A DNA stretch of 64,000 nt, taken from positions 1-64,000 of the forward strand of contig NZ_NOWF01000006.1 of the NCBI RefSeq assembly GCF_002245355.1, written 5' to 3'. The position numbers were made by a program, and so were the translations under genes. Position 1 is the stretch's first letter. Each line of letters opens with the position of its first letter. Shown in pieces: positions 8,252-16,720 of this stretch. Origin of the DNA: Paludifilum halophilum (GTDB lineage Bacteria; Bacillota; Bacilli; Thermoactinomycetales; DSM-45169). Under the pieces are notes generated by a model. That model did no database searches and was not told the origin of the DNA. It was given only the letters and a program-made list of their open reading frames with translations.

Positions 8252-9121
8252 TCAAAAAGTCGGATCCGTCTCATGAATGGCATCCCGAAGCCCGTCGCCG
8301 ATCAGGTTGCAAGCCAGAACCACCCACAGAATGGCACTGCCCGGGTAAAACATCAGTTCGGGAAACGTTTGAAAATAAGATCTGCCGTCATTGAGCATGG
8401 CTCCCCATTCGGGATTCGGCGGCTGAATGCCCAGACCGAGATATGAGAGAGACGAAATGATCAGAATTACGGTACCGACATCCAATGCGGCCAACACCAG
8501 TACCGGTGAGAGAATTTGCGGGAGCAAATGGCGATACAAAATCTTCCACGAACTGCATCCTCCCACCCGTGCCGCCAGCACATACTCTTTTTCCCGTTCA
8601 GAAAGAACGATACCGCGCACGACCCGTGCATAACGGACCCACTTAACAAGTACGATAGACAGCATCAGATTGATCAAGCTCGGCCCCAGAAAACCCGCCA
8701 CAGCGATCGCCAAGACGAACTCCGGAAAAGCGATCAATCCGTCCACGATCCGCATCAAGACGGCATCCAACCGGCCGCCGGCATATCCGGAAATCAATCC
8801 GACAGGAATACCGATGACGATCACAGAAAAAATCACCAAGGCCGTGATGCCCAGTGTCGTTTGTGCACCGACCGCCAGTCTGGAAAATAGGCAGCGTCCC
8901 ATATGATCCGTTCCCAACGGATATTTTTCACTGGGAGGCTGCAACCGTTCACTCATGTTCACCGCCAGGGGATCGTTGGGCACGAGGAAAGGACCGACCA
9001 GCGATATCAACAGAACGGATATCAACATTCCCGTGCCGATCAATAGTAACGGCTTCCGCACCCATTTCTGCACCGGGTTCGGAAACATCGACATCTTCCC
9101 CTCCGCTGTAACAGGCTTCAT
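8252..9121 (-). CDS. ABC importer permease, Opp/Dpp/NikC type
   Basis: 289-residue inner-membrane permease. A hydrophobic N-terminal anchor (LLLIGTGMLISVLLISLVGPF) is followed by the family segment PPSEKYPLGTDHMGRCLFSRL and five more membrane segments. The ATPase-contact loop EYVLAARVGGCSSWKILYRH is present. The start ATG at 9121 shares its last base with the stop region of the upstream permease gene, so the two are coupled. It forms the channel with the product of the next gene. Substrate is not readable from the permease alone; the Zur-controlled context suggests a metal or metal chelate. Confidence 0.9.
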   Translation of the reverse strand: MKPVTAEGKMSMFPNPVQKWVRKPLLLIGTGMLISVLLISLVGPFLVPNDPLAVNMSERLQPPSEKYPLGTDHMGRCLFSRLAVGAQTTLGITALVIFSVIVIGIPVGLISGYAGGRLDAVLMRIVDGLIAFPEFVLAIAVAGFLGPSLINLMLSIVLVKWVRYARVVRGIVLSEREKEYVLAARVGGCSSWKILYRHLLPQILSPVLVLAALDVGTVILIISSLSYLGLGIQPPNPEWGAMLNDGRSYFQTFPELMFYPGSAILWVVLACNLIGDGLRDAIHETDPTF

Positions 9122-10062
9122 CAGGAATCCTCCTTCCTGAACCGGATTCGGGGGTCCACCAGGCGGTAGGACAGGTCGACCAATAAATTCATCCCAACGA
9201 CAAAAACGCCGGTGAGAAGGACATATCCCTGAATGACCGGGTAGTCCCGGCCAAAAATAGCTTCAATCGCCATACTGCCCAATCCCGGCCAGGAGAAAAG
9301 CATCTCGACAACCACCGATCCACCGATGAGATGACCGATACTCGTCCCAAACACGGTGATGATCGGCAGAAGCGCTCCCCGTAAAGCATGTCTCCATAAA
9401 ATCCGCCGCTCGGGAACTCCCCGTGCCCTCGCCGCCCGGATGTACTCCTGCGACAGGCTGTCCAGCAGCCCTGCCCGCAAAAGCCGCGCATAAACAGCGG
9501 CCAGAGAAAAGCCCAAAGTTAAAGAAGGAAGAATCATATGGAACCAGGTGTCCCTTCCTGTAGAAGGCAACAACTGAAACCGAAAAGCAAAAAAGTAGAT
9601 AAGAAAGAGTCCCAGCCAGAAACTGGGCACGGAAGCGCCGATCAGTGCGAGTACCCTGCTGATTTGATCCGGCCACTTGTTTGGATAACGGGCACCCAGG
9701 ATCCCCAAAGGGAAAGAGATAAACAACATGACAACGAGAGCGCCGGCGGTCAATTGTAAGGTAATCGGCAGGCGCTTCATCATCTCTTCCCAGACCGGCT
9801 CTCCAGTCAGATACGAATGGCCGAGATCGAGCCGGAACAGACCCTGCATCCACTTTCCGTATTGAACATATAACGGTTGATCGAAGCCAAACTCCTCACG
9901 GAGTTTCGCTTCGTCAGCCCGCGTAACATTAAGCTTGTCCGCTTGCAAAATCGACAAGACGGGATCTCCAGGTGCCAGCTTCATTAATGTAAATGTCATG
10001 ATTGAGAGAAACAACAGCACCATCAAAAGTTGAACCAGCCGCTTTCCTACCAGTCTGAGCAT
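9121..10062 (-). CDS. ABC importer permease, Opp/Dpp/NikB type
   Basis: 313-residue permease beginning MLRLVGKRLVQLLMVLLFLS, the standard first helix of NikB/OppB/DppB. It has the family motifs PGDPV, GFDQPLYVQYGKWM, GASVPSFWLGL, and the ATPase-contact loop EYIRAARARGVPERRILWRH. Six membrane segments are visible. It follows the substrate-binding protein gene with a single base between the genes and abuts the second permease, so all five importer genes are probably cotranscribed. Confidence 0.9.
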   Translation of the reverse strand: MLRLVGKRLVQLLMVLLFLSIMTFTLMKLAPGDPVLSILQADKLNVTRADEAKLREEFGFDQPLYVQYGKWMQGLFRLDLGHSYLTGEPVWEEMMKRLPITLQLTAGALVVMLFISFPLGILGARYPNKWPDQISRVLALIGASVPSFWLGLFLIYFFAFRFQLLPSTGRDTWFHMILPSLTLGFSLAAVYARLLRAGLLDSLSQEYIRAARARGVPERRILWRHALRGALLPIITVFGTSIGHLIGGSVVVEMLFSWPGLGSMAIEAIFGRDYPVIQGYVLLTGVFVVGMNLLVDLSYRLVDPRIRFRKEDS

Positions 10063-10063
10063 C

Positions 10064-11650
10064 TTATTCCACGTCCATGGTATGAGTCAGGATATAGTAT
10101 TCTTCCAGTCCCGGCGTCCAACCGACGATGCGTTTGTTGATGCCGTAAATGTTACCGGGATAGACAGCATAACTGTGAGGCAACTCTTGATGCAGTACCG
10201 TGACGGCTTCCCGGGTCAACTCGGTCCGTTTTTCCATCTCATCTGTCGCATTCAGCTCATCGACGATTTTGTTCAGCGCGGGAAGATCGAGGTTGGAAGG
10301 GTTTAATGATCCTTCCGGCACGAGAGAAGTATTCAAAAAATAAGCGCCGTCTCCCCGGGGAGCTGTCAGGTTGCTGTACGTAACCACATCCCAACTCTCA
10401 TTTTTGTTTAAGTGACTGTCCACGTCTTCCACTGTTTTGATTTTCACATCAATCCCGGCTTGGGCGGCATCCGACTGAAACAGCTGAGCAATTCGGGGAA
10501 GCTCAGGTCTTGCTCCGTAAGTGACCAGCTCCAGGGTTAAAGGCTTTCCGCCTTTCGCCATTTTCCCGTTGGAATCTTTTTGATAGCCAGCCTCTTTCAA
10601 TAATTCCTGAGCTTTGGACACATCCTTTTTTACAGGAGCTTTTTTGCTACTAAAGGGAAGCTCGCCAGTGAAAGGGCCGTTGGCGGGAGAGGCATGACCC
10701 AGCATAATGTCCCGGACGATACTCTGACGATCCAGAAGGTGATCCAGTGCCCGCCGCACCCGGAGATCCCGCATCTGCGACTTTTGTTGGTTGTAAAGGA
10801 GAAAATGGACTCTCAAACTGGGGATCGATTCGACTTTCAGATCCTCCTCTTTTTGAATGGAGGCGACATTCTCCGGGGGCAGATTGAAAGCGATGTCGGC
10901 TTCCCCCGATTGCAAAGTGAGCGCGCGAACGTTGGGATCCTCATTGAATCGGATCGTCGCCCCTTTCAATTTCGGTTTGCCGTCCCAGTAGTGATCATTG
11001 CGTTCCACCACCACTTCGGTGTTCGGAGTAAACCGTTTAACCTGAAAGGGGCCGGTGCCGATCGGTTTTTTATTGAAAGGATTCCGCCCCATCTTTTTTT
11101 CCGCTTCTGCTTGGACCACAGAAGCATAGGGGTTGACCAATTCTGAAGGCAGAGATGGATGGGGTTCCGTCGTCTTAATGGTCAGCTTTTGTCCCTCGGC
11201 CTGCATGGATTCAACCTTCAGTGCGTTGGCCAAGGCTTTGCTTTCCCGGATACCTCTTTCAAAGGAAGCTTTTACAGCGGCGGCGTCCATCTTGGTTCCA
11301 TCGTGAAACCGGATCCCATCGCGAATGATGAACTCCCAAGTCTGATCGTCTTTGGATGTCCAATCCTTCGCCAGCCATCCTTTCAATTGTAAATCCGAGT
11401 CGAGTTTGATCGACGTTTCAGTAATACCGGCCCTCAAGGGAGTCAAGGTATGATGAGGATTCAGATCAGGGGATTTAAAGCTGAACATCAACGTGATCTC
11501 CTTATCCCCGCTTTCACGATGTCCGGAATTGCCGGCGTCTGGCGAGCAACCAGCCACAACCAGAGCCAGCACCACAGTGAGCCATAACAAACGTTTAACG
11601 AAAAATCGAGAACGGCTTAGCAACCCAACCCCACCCTTTTTTCGATTCAT
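10064..11650 (-). CDS. extracellular solute-binding lipoprotein of the importer (SBP_bac_5 family)
   Basis: Captures the substrate outside the cell and delivers it to the two permeases. The start at MNRKKGGVG (11650) is supported by a signal peptide FFVKRLLWLTVVLALVVAGC with lipobox VAGC; an alternative TTG eight codons later has GGGTGGGG before it. The mature protein has family motifs TWEFIIRDGIRFHDGT, PIGTGPFQV and RRALDHLLDRQSIV. About 528 residues. It belongs to the nickel/peptide/opine branch; the upstream YciC gene and Zur box point to zinc or a zinc chelate rather than peptides (inference). Confidence 0.88.
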   Translation of the reverse strand: MNRKKGGVGLLSRSRFFVKRLLWLTVVLALVVAGCSPDAGNSGHRESGDKEITLMFSFKSPDLNPHHTLTPLRAGITETSIKLDSDLQLKGWLAKDWTSKDDQTWEFIIRDGIRFHDGTKMDAAAVKASFERGIRESKALANALKVESMQAEGQKLTIKTTEPHPSLPSELVNPYASVVQAEAEKKMGRNPFNKKPIGTGPFQVKRFTPNTEVVVERNDHYWDGKPKLKGATIRFNEDPNVRALTLQSGEADIAFNLPPENVASIQKEEDLKVESIPSLRVHFLLYNQQKSQMRDLRVRRALDHLLDRQSIVRDIMLGHASPANGPFTGELPFSSKKAPVKKDVSKAQELLKEAGYQKDSNGKMAKGGKPLTLELVTYGARPELPRIAQLFQSDAAQAGIDVKIKTVEDVDSHLNKNESWDVVTYSNLTAPRGDGAYFLNTSLVPEGSLNPSNLDLPALNKIVDELNATDEMEKRTELTREAVTVLHQELPHSYAVYPGNIYGINKRIVGWTPGLEEYYILTHTMDVE

Positions 11651-11828
11651 ACGCCATCGACCGACTCGATGAAGGCATCGATTCAATAAAGACGAATCAT
11701 GACAGGACTGAACCCCAAACATTATTCCAAAAAAAAGAGAAGGTATTGCCGAAGAGGCGGCGTCCTCCTCCTTTATGACTCAACTGATGAAAGTGTCCGA
11801 GCCCGATCCTTCGGGCATGGTGCATGGA

Positions 11829-13034
11829 TCAGGAAATCTCGGCTTCAGTCTCCGGCAGTCCGGGCAACGGATCCGGAAAGCGGCTCCAATCTTTTTTCAT
11901 CTCTTCGGATGTCAACAAACAGTCATCCAGAGAGTCTTCCAGCGTCCGCTGATCCATATCGATTCCGATCAGAACCAGTTGAGTCATCCGGTCTCCCCAC
12001 ACAGGGTCCCATTCTTCCCGAAGCTCCGGCTGTTCCCGGAAAATCGACGCCTTCTCTTCCTCGGACAGGGAAGCAACCCAGTATGCGACGGGGCCGATTT
12101 GAACAGAAGGGCCGGCCTGACTCACCTGGTAAGCCGCCTCCATTCCGTTGGCCACCCATGCGATTCCTTTGGCTCGAACCACCTCTTCCGGCCATTCCTC
12201 CAGCCAACGGTACAACCGTTTCGGGTGGAAGGGAGCCCGGCGTTTGTAGACGAATGAGGCAATACCGTACTCTTCCGTCTCCGGGGTATGTTCTTTCTGC
12301 TCCAGTTCCCGAATCCACCCCGCCGATTCACTGGCGGTCTCCAAATCAAACCGCCCGGTATTCAAAATCTCCTCGGGTTGCACTTGACCGTACTCCGTGC
12401 GCAGAATTCGGGCTTCCGGCGCCAGCTTGCGCAGAAATGCCTCCATTTGATCCAGTCGATCTTCGGATACTCGGTCACATTTATTCATCAGCAAAACATT
12501 GCAGAACTCGATCTGATCGATTAAGAGATCGGCCACATCCCGGGTATCGTCTTCCCCTGCGGCCTGTTGACGGTCGAGGAGAGATTCCCCGGAAGCGAAA
12601 TCATGCCAAAAGCGGTCCACATCCACCACCGTCACCATCGTATCCAATCGACACAGAAGGGACAGATCCATTCCGCTTTCTTCATGGACATAGGAAAAGG
12701 TCTGGGCTACCGGCACCGGTTCGCTGATTCCCGTCGATTCGATGAGTATGTAGTCGAACCGCCCTTCCATCGCCAATCGTTTCACTTCCACCAGCAGATC
12801 TTCCCGTAATGTACAGCAGATACAGCCGTTAGACATTTCAACCAATTTCTCTTCGGTGCGGGAAAGCCCTCCTCCCCGGGCAACCAGGCCGGCATCGATG
12901 TTGATTTCACTCATATCGTTGACGATCACCGCCACCTTCAAGCCCTGCCGATTATTCAGCACATGATTGAGCACCGTGGTCTTCCCCGCCCCCAAGTAAC
13001 CACTTAGAACGGTCACCGGGATTTTATCCGCCAT
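11829..13034 (-). CDS. zagA: COG0523 GTPase, YciC/ZagA-type zinc metallochaperone
   Basis: 401-residue CobW/COG0523 protein. Walker A VLSGYLGAGKTTVLNH (residues 8-23), the zinc-binding motif GCICCTLREDL, ESTGISEPVPVAQTF, and the NKCD guanine motif are present, and the C-terminal half runs colinear with Bacillus YciC (EEYGIASFVYKRRAPFHP, RAKGIAWVANG). In Bacillus subtilis this Zur-regulated protein (ZagA) supplies zinc to client enzymes during starvation. A near-perfect Zur box lies 36 bp upstream and an ABC importer follows 178 bp downstream on the same strand. Recognition is strong. Confidence 0.92.
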   Translation of the reverse strand: MADKIPVTVLSGYLGAGKTTVLNHVLNNRQGLKVAVIVNDMSEINIDAGLVARGGGLSRTEEKLVEMSNGCICCTLREDLLVEVKRLAMEGRFDYILIESTGISEPVPVAQTFSYVHEESGMDLSLLCRLDTMVTVVDVDRFWHDFASGESLLDRQQAAGEDDTRDVADLLIDQIEFCNVLLMNKCDRVSEDRLDQMEAFLRKLAPEARILRTEYGQVQPEEILNTGRFDLETASESAGWIRELEQKEHTPETEEYGIASFVYKRRAPFHPKRLYRWLEEWPEEVVRAKGIAWVANGMEAAYQVSQAGPSVQIGPVAYWVASLSEEEKASIFREQPELREEWDPVWGDRMTQLVLIGIDMDQRTLEDSLDDCLLTSEEMKKDWSRFPDPLPGLPETEAEIS

Positions 13035-13070
13035 GAGACTCTCTCCTTTTTTATGGACATCCTCTACAAA

Positions 13071-13085
13071 TCGTAATTATTACGC
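13071..13085. promoter_or_regulatory. Zur operator (zinc uptake regulator box)
   Basis: TCGTAATTATTACGC matches the Bacillus Zur consensus TCGTAATNATTACGA at 14 of 15 positions and is palindromic. It sits between the promoter at 13103-13131 and the zagA start codon, about 11 bp after the predicted transcription start, where a bound repressor would block transcription under zinc sufficiency. Confidence 0.85.
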
Positions 13086-13102
13086 TTTACCTTTTGGGGA
13101 AC

Positions 13103-13131
13103 ACTATATCCAACGCGTCCCATTTTGTCAA
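13103..13131 (-). promoter_or_regulatory. sigma-A promoter of zagA
   Basis: On the minus strand, TTGACA (13131-13126), a 17-bp spacer, and TATAGT (13108-13103). Near-consensus with optimal spacing and immediately upstream of the Zur box. Confidence 0.8.
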
Positions 13132-13245
13132 CAGTCACTTTTATATAACTGTTTCGTCATTCGGGGAATCCGGCTGTATTCATATTGATAACGGTATCGT
13201 TTGAGCTCAGGCGGTGGACGAACCATCTCTGTGCGCGATCGCTAC

Positions 13246-13273
13246 AAAAAAAGTCCTCCCTGAAGGAAGGACG
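13246..13273 (-). terminator. rho-independent terminator after the 13284-14012 lipoprotein gene
   Basis: Minus-strand hairpin GTCCTTCCTTCAGGGAGGAC followed by seven T. It begins about 10 bp after the lipoprotein stop codon and separates it from the zinc unit. Confidence 0.85.
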
Positions 13274-13283
13274 ACTCACTCGG

Positions 13284-14012
13284 CTATAAGGTGACCCCCT
13301 CGTCCCCTTTCGCCTGTTTTAATAAGTACTGCCATTTGCTCTTTTTATCCTGGGGCATATTCATATCACTGGTCAGATAGTAGAGAATATACATCCCCTT
13401 ATCCGTGGACAGGAAACGGACTACACCGCTCATATCCGCAATTTCAGGATCATCCTTCACTTTCACTTCCGACAGAACGCTGTCCTCTTGGGCTTCGAGG
13501 ACGTTCCACTCGGAGCGACCGGACGACTCGTCTCCTTTGATAACGGCTTGTGCATACTGCTGAGCTGTCGCCTCTTTCTGCAATCCCGGAATATATTGAA
13601 CCATGATCATTTCGTCGACATTGATGGAGGTGTCACCATCTACAGTCAAGGACGTGGTCTCCACCTTGAGGTTGTCCTCGGTTTGTGTTTCGCTGTTGGC
13701 TTCCTGCCAATTCCGCTTATCCGTTTTTACCTTCAGGTGGCTGACCGTCACTTCGTTCCCCTCCAGATAACTGTCGGAGTCATCAGGGTTCTGGGAATCG
13801 AAGTCGTCGGAATTCGACGGCGGCTGAGCCGCATCGGTATCTTCGTCCGCTTCCTCCTCACTGCTGTCATTCGACGGTTCCTCTTTCTTCTCGGCTTGCT
13901 TCACCTCTTTCTGTTGCTCCGCTTCAATCGCTTGCTTCACCGCCAGTGAACACCCGCTGCCGAACACCAGTACCATCAACGCGGCTGCCGCCGCGATCCA
14001 CTTTGCGGGCAA
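13284..14012 (-). CDS. lipoprotein of unknown function
   Basis: No family recognised. A short signal peptide ends in the lipobox VFGSGC, so the mature protein should be lipid-anchored outside the membrane. It is followed by a charged linker (EAEQQKEVKQAEKKEEPSND) rich in E, D, S and Q, then a predicted beta-rich globular domain of about 150 residues (from NEVTVSHLKVKTDKRNW). The start was placed at the TTG at 14012 because GAGGTGATC lies just before it; the GTG at 14021 overlaps that ribosome site. Flanked by its own terminator; monocistronic. Confidence 0.75.
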   Translation of the reverse strand: MPAKWIAAAAALMVLVFGSGCSLAVKQAIEAEQQKEVKQAEKKEEPSNDSSEEEADEDTDAAQPPSNSDDFDSQNPDDSDSYLEGNEVTVSHLKVKTDKRNWQEANSETQTEDNLKVETTSLTVDGDTSINVDEMIMVQYIPGLQKEATAQQYAQAVIKGDESSGRSEWNVLEAQEDSVLSEVKVKDDPEIADMSGVVRFLSTDKGMYILYYLTSDMNMPQDKKSKWQYLLKQAKGDEGVTL

Positions 14013-14182
14013 AACGATCACCTCGATTGGACAATGGATTATATCAATACTATACTACCAAAATTCATGGTAGTTCATGGGACTTATTATACGATTGAAT
14101 TCCGAAGTTTTCAGCGGTCTAACGAAAGCCGACTCAACAAGTTCATCCCAAAAAAGAACGATTCGAGGATCGTTACGCCAAA

Positions 14183-14302
14183 ATGACCCTATATATTGAC
14201 AAACAACTCAAACGTCTGCTGGAGTTGGAAAGCAAGACTGTAGAGGGGGGAAAAACAAAAATCATTAACGAAGCCCTTAAGCGTTACTATAGAATTAAGT
14301 AG
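14183..14302 (+). CDS. small ribbon-helix-helix-like protein
   Basis: 39 residues beginning MTLYIDKQLKRLLELE and ending NEALKRYYRIK. A strand (TLYIDK), helix and second helix match the RHH/CopG fold of plasmid repressors and antitoxins. The open frame extends upstream of the ATG through KKERFEDRYAK to a stop at 14120 without another start codon. Homologues of such proteins often have that basic N-terminal stretch, so this may be a 5'-truncated remnant. No clear ribosome site precedes the ATG. Confidence 0.4.
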   Translation: MTLYIDKQLKRLLELESKTVEGGKTKIINEALKRYYRIK

Positions 14303-14408
14303 CATTACCCCTGTATATTCCCAACCGGAAAAGCATTAGAGTCGAATCAATGTCTATTGCTTAAAAAACGGATAAGATAGAATGTGTGTGAAAAGGATAA
14401 CATAGACT

Positions 14409-14490
14409 AAAAAAAGGACCCGCGCCAGCACGCGGGTCCGGACCAAGAACTCACTTCATTTAAGCATCTCCTGATAGATGGGAAATGCTT
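14409..14490 (-). ncRNA. candidate short RNA with strong intrinsic terminator
   Basis: The minus strand has an AT-rich promoter-like segment (TTGTTT at 14522-14517, TATTATATA about 14503-14495), a hairpin AAGCATTTCC...GGAGATGCTT (14490-14462), and then GGACCCGCG...CGCGGGTCC followed by seven or more T (14439-14409). There is no ORF of more than a few codons in between, so the terminator most likely ends a short untranslated RNA. The promoter assignment is weak; the terminator is convincing. Confidence 0.4.
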
Positions 14491-14623
14491 TATCTATATA
14501 ATACAGTTTGCAAAACAAACAAGTCTATAATAAAGGGAAGGCTTAATAAGCAAAAAAGATAAGGAGGGCACCCCCTAGGCCCCAGAAGCTGAAAAACACG
14601 GTCTCGTTGGGGTCATCACGGGG

Positions 14624-14707
14624 ATGTTTGAAGTAACGAGCTCCGGAATCTCCGCTGCCATCGCCTTTGGCTTTTTAGCCGCCCTGATCTTTAAACCCCG
14701 AGGTTAA
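14624..14707 (+). CDS. possible small hydrophobic peptide (27 aa)
   Basis: Reads MFEVTSSGISAAIAFG then FLAALIFKPRG: one short transmembrane-like stretch with a basic C-terminus, the general shape of type I toxin peptides, though I recognise no family. The frame stays open upstream to 14578. AAGGAGG at 14561-14567 is well placed for a start near 14575, where a TAG now sits, so the gene may be damaged. It lies next to the divergent candidate RNA at 14409-14490. Confidence 0.22.
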   Translation: MFEVTSSGISAAIAFGFLAALIFKPRG

Positions 14708-14956
14708 AGGTGAAGTAAAATGCAACAGACCATTGCTAGTGCAACAATGCCTCCCTGATTCCATCACTCCTTCAAACTCCATAATTGAATCCAATTTTCA
14801 ACGCTTCTAGCCCAAAGAAAAAAAGGAGGGAAGAGCCGCCATTCGATTGCTTCCCTCTCTTTTTAATGAATTGGTCTTTGATTTTTCGACTTTTTCAGGG
14901 GGAACTAGATCGTACAGAAAACCCATTTTCCTTTCCTTCAGGTGATGGGTTGTTTT

Positions 14957-15163
14957 TTACTGTTGCTTATACTGAGGTTCTTCCTGCATCACTTGATCTT
15001 CTCGGCTTTTCAACTGTTGCACAACGGAGTCCATGTTTTGTGCCAGTTGGTTGTACATTTGTTTCGCCTGTTGGTTATCGGTGTCCAAGGCAAAGGTTTT
15101 CAGATCAGCGGCAACCCCTTCTGCACTGGCCACGGTTTGTTGGAGTTTCGTACCGATGGTCAT
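14957..15163 (-). CDS. DUF1657 family protein
   Basis: 68-residue protein starting MTIGTKLQQTVASAEG and containing LKTFALDTDNQQAKQMYNQL, diagnostic of the DUF1657 family of spore-formers. These small helical proteins are often encoded with mobile spoVA operons; their function is unknown. The start at 15163 follows a perfect AAGGAGGT seven bases upstream. No spoVA gene is present here, so this is an isolated copy. Predicted soluble and helical, with glutamine-rich surfaces. Confidence 0.85.
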   Translation of the reverse strand: MTIGTKLQQTVASAEGVAADLKTFALDTDNQQAKQMYNQLAQNMDSVVQQLKSREDQVMQEEPQYKQQ

Positions 15164-15201
15164 GGAACACACCTCCTTTTAGATAACATGTTGTTCACCA
15201 C

Positions 15202-15522
15202 TTATTTTTCCTGGATAGGGCTTGGCCATCCCTGCGAAAATATTCCTCTACCAACCAATTTTTGAATATGACCGACCTGCGGGGATTTGGCTATTCGGAT
15301 GGAAAATGCGGCCATATCACTCGTTTTTACGAATACCTCAACGACTTGGATCAAATGATTCATGTCCTCAAACAACAACTTGGAAACCGTCGGTTTTATT
15401 ACCGGATGAAAGACACCCCCGGCCAGGAAGACGACGGCAAGCAACTTTGCACCCTTCTGGAGCAAAGCCGGGACCGGGAGACAACGAAGCCCGGTCGCAA
15501 GGAAACGTCCGGGCTTCAACAT
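15202..15522 (-). CDS. uncertain ORF (106 aa)
   Basis: Open frame with one hydrophobic stretch (LLAVVFLAGGVFHPVI) and the segment MNHLIQVVEVFVKTSDMAAF. No family recognised and no ribosome site before the ATG. A frame of similar length on the other strand (15262-15600) overlaps it, so it is unclear which, if either, is translated. The region may be a gene remnant next to the 15622 element. Confidence 0.25.
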   Translation of the reverse strand: MLKPGRFLATGLRCLPVPALLQKGAKLLAVVFLAGGVFHPVIKPTVSKLLFEDMNHLIQVVEVFVKTSDMAAFSIRIAKSPQVGHIQKLVGRGIFSQGWPSPIQEK

Positions 15523-15621
15523 TGGAACCCAATACCGTTAACCAGCATTCAATACGATGTAAAGTCGGGTTCACCTCCTGAAACCACTCTAATGAGCTAA
15601 CTCGGATATAGCTTTCCCATT

Positions 15622-15884
15622 TAGGGCGTGTCTGGTAAATCAAAAGTAGCTGAAGACCGATTTCCGGCGTAGCGCCCTTTGCTCCGACCACCTAGCGGAG
15701 TCTCCGAAGGATCCAACCGTTTAGCGGCCACCAAGCTTTTCATTTGGCCGCTGGTTGGGTCCGTAGGAGGCGGAGCGGACAGCTTTTACATCTGTGGGAG
15801 GGCAAGAGGCGCGAAGACGGAAATCGGCTCCCTAGGCACCCACGTGGAAAATCGCCCTAGGGTTTAATTATCAGACACGCCCTA
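15622..15884. repeat. miniature inverted-repeat element MITE-1 (263 bp)
   Basis: Left end TAGGGCGTGTCTGGTAAAT, right end reading inward TAGGGCGTGTCTGATAAT: 13 identical bases plus partial matches. No coding frame of note. The same end marks the IS5-family transposase remnant at 21020, so this is likely a non-autonomous derivative moved by that transposase. A diverged relative lies at 3527-3706. Confidence 0.8.
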
Positions 15885-16039
15885 GTATCAGATTACTCCC
15901 CTCTTCACTGCATCTATTCGATTGGCCTTCGAAAAACCGCTTTTGTAGTGGCAACAAAGCCCACGAACGTTACCTGCACGAGTCCCGTGACAAAGACTTT
16001 TTTACTTTGAATTAATAGGCGGTTCAGCAGATGGCTTTG
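15885..16039. other. spacer between MITE-1 and the bacteriocin exporter
   Basis: No gene or clear signal seen between the element and the ABC ATPase stop codon. Confidence 0.5.
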
Positions 16040-16720
16040 TTACGAAGCAATAAGAGCCACCTTTCCATCCTGCAAATAGTAGATTTTATAACACCAGTCC
16101 GCGACAACTTGGTCATGAGTAACGATCACCAATGTTTTCCCTTGCTGGTTCAGCTTCTTAAAGATATTCAAGATCTCCTTCTCTGTTTGATCATCCAATG
16201 ACCCGGTCGGTTCATCCGCCAAGATCAAATCTGGATCTTGAATCAGCGCTCTGGCGATCGCGACCCTTTGCATTTCGCCTCCCGACAGCATATCCACGTC
16301 TTTCTGCTTCAACTCCGTGATTTTTAAGTCCGCTAATACACGATCGACTTTATCAATAATTTCTCCTTTGGAAAGTTTGCTGTATCGCAAGGGAAGAGCA
16401 ATATTTTCGAACACGTTTTTACTGTCGATTAGCATATAATTCTGGATGATAAACCCGATATTCTGCTTCCGAAAGCGGGCCCGTTCATTGCCGTTCATAT
16501 CGCTGATCTTCGCCTGTTTATACTGATACGTCCCCCGATCCGCCATATCCAGACCGGCCAAAATATTTAGCAGTGTGGACTTTCCTGATCCGCTCCTACC
16601 CATAATTGCCAACATATCGCCCTGTTCGATTTCCAAATTGAGCCCTTTCAAAACGTCAATTTTCCGTTCGCCGCTCCGATATGATTTAGTCAAATCTTTT
16701 AGGGTTATCAAAGGAATCAC
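16040..16720 (-). CDS. bacteriocin-associated ABC transporter ATP-binding protein (MacB/LolD type)
   Basis: 226-residue ATPase: Walker A GRSGSGKSTLLNILAGLD (about 42-59), signature LSGGEMQRVAIARALI, Walker B DLILADEPTGSLD, and VIVTHDQVVA. The MacB-type ATPases work with FtsX-like permeases, and two such proteins are encoded directly upstream with 4-bp overlaps. Together with the bacteriocin gene at 19176-19566 this matches lactococcin-972-type loci, where the transporter serves export or immunity. Last gene of the operon. Confidence 0.92.
   Translation of the reverse strand: MIPLITLKDLTKSYRSGERKIDVLKGLNLEIEQGDMLAIMGRSGSGKSTLLNILAGLDMADRGTYQYKQAKISDMNGNERARFRKQNIGFIIQNYMLIDSKNVFENIALPLRYSKLSKGEIIDKVDRVLADLKITELKQKDVDMLSGGEMQRVAIARALIQDPDLILADEPTGSLDDQTEKEILNIFKKLNQQGKTLVIVTHDQVVADWCYKIYYLQDGKVALIAS

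Larger units (their letters stand above)
14303..14956. other. intergenic region of the accessory island
   Basis: Apart from the candidate RNA (14409-14490) and the possible 27-residue peptide (14624-14707), I see no gene. A weak minus-strand hairpin (AACCCATCACC against ATGGGTTT, about 14922-14953) could end the DUF1657 transcript. Confidence 0.4.

Noticed and set aside
6461-11650. Staphylopine (CntABCDF) import locus
   Set aside because: No opine synthesis genes (CntKLM-like) are present, and the binding protein does not obviously match CntA; only the broader Opp/Nik family is claimed.
11651-11828. Second Zur box or terminator between zagA and the importer
   Set aside because: Only a GCCCGA/TCGGGC hairpin without T-tract was seen; no Zur-like sequence.
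15262-15600. Plus-strand frame of 112 codons
   Set aside because: It conflicts with an opposite frame of similar quality and has no ribosome site; neither can be trusted, so only the minus frame is listed with low confidence.
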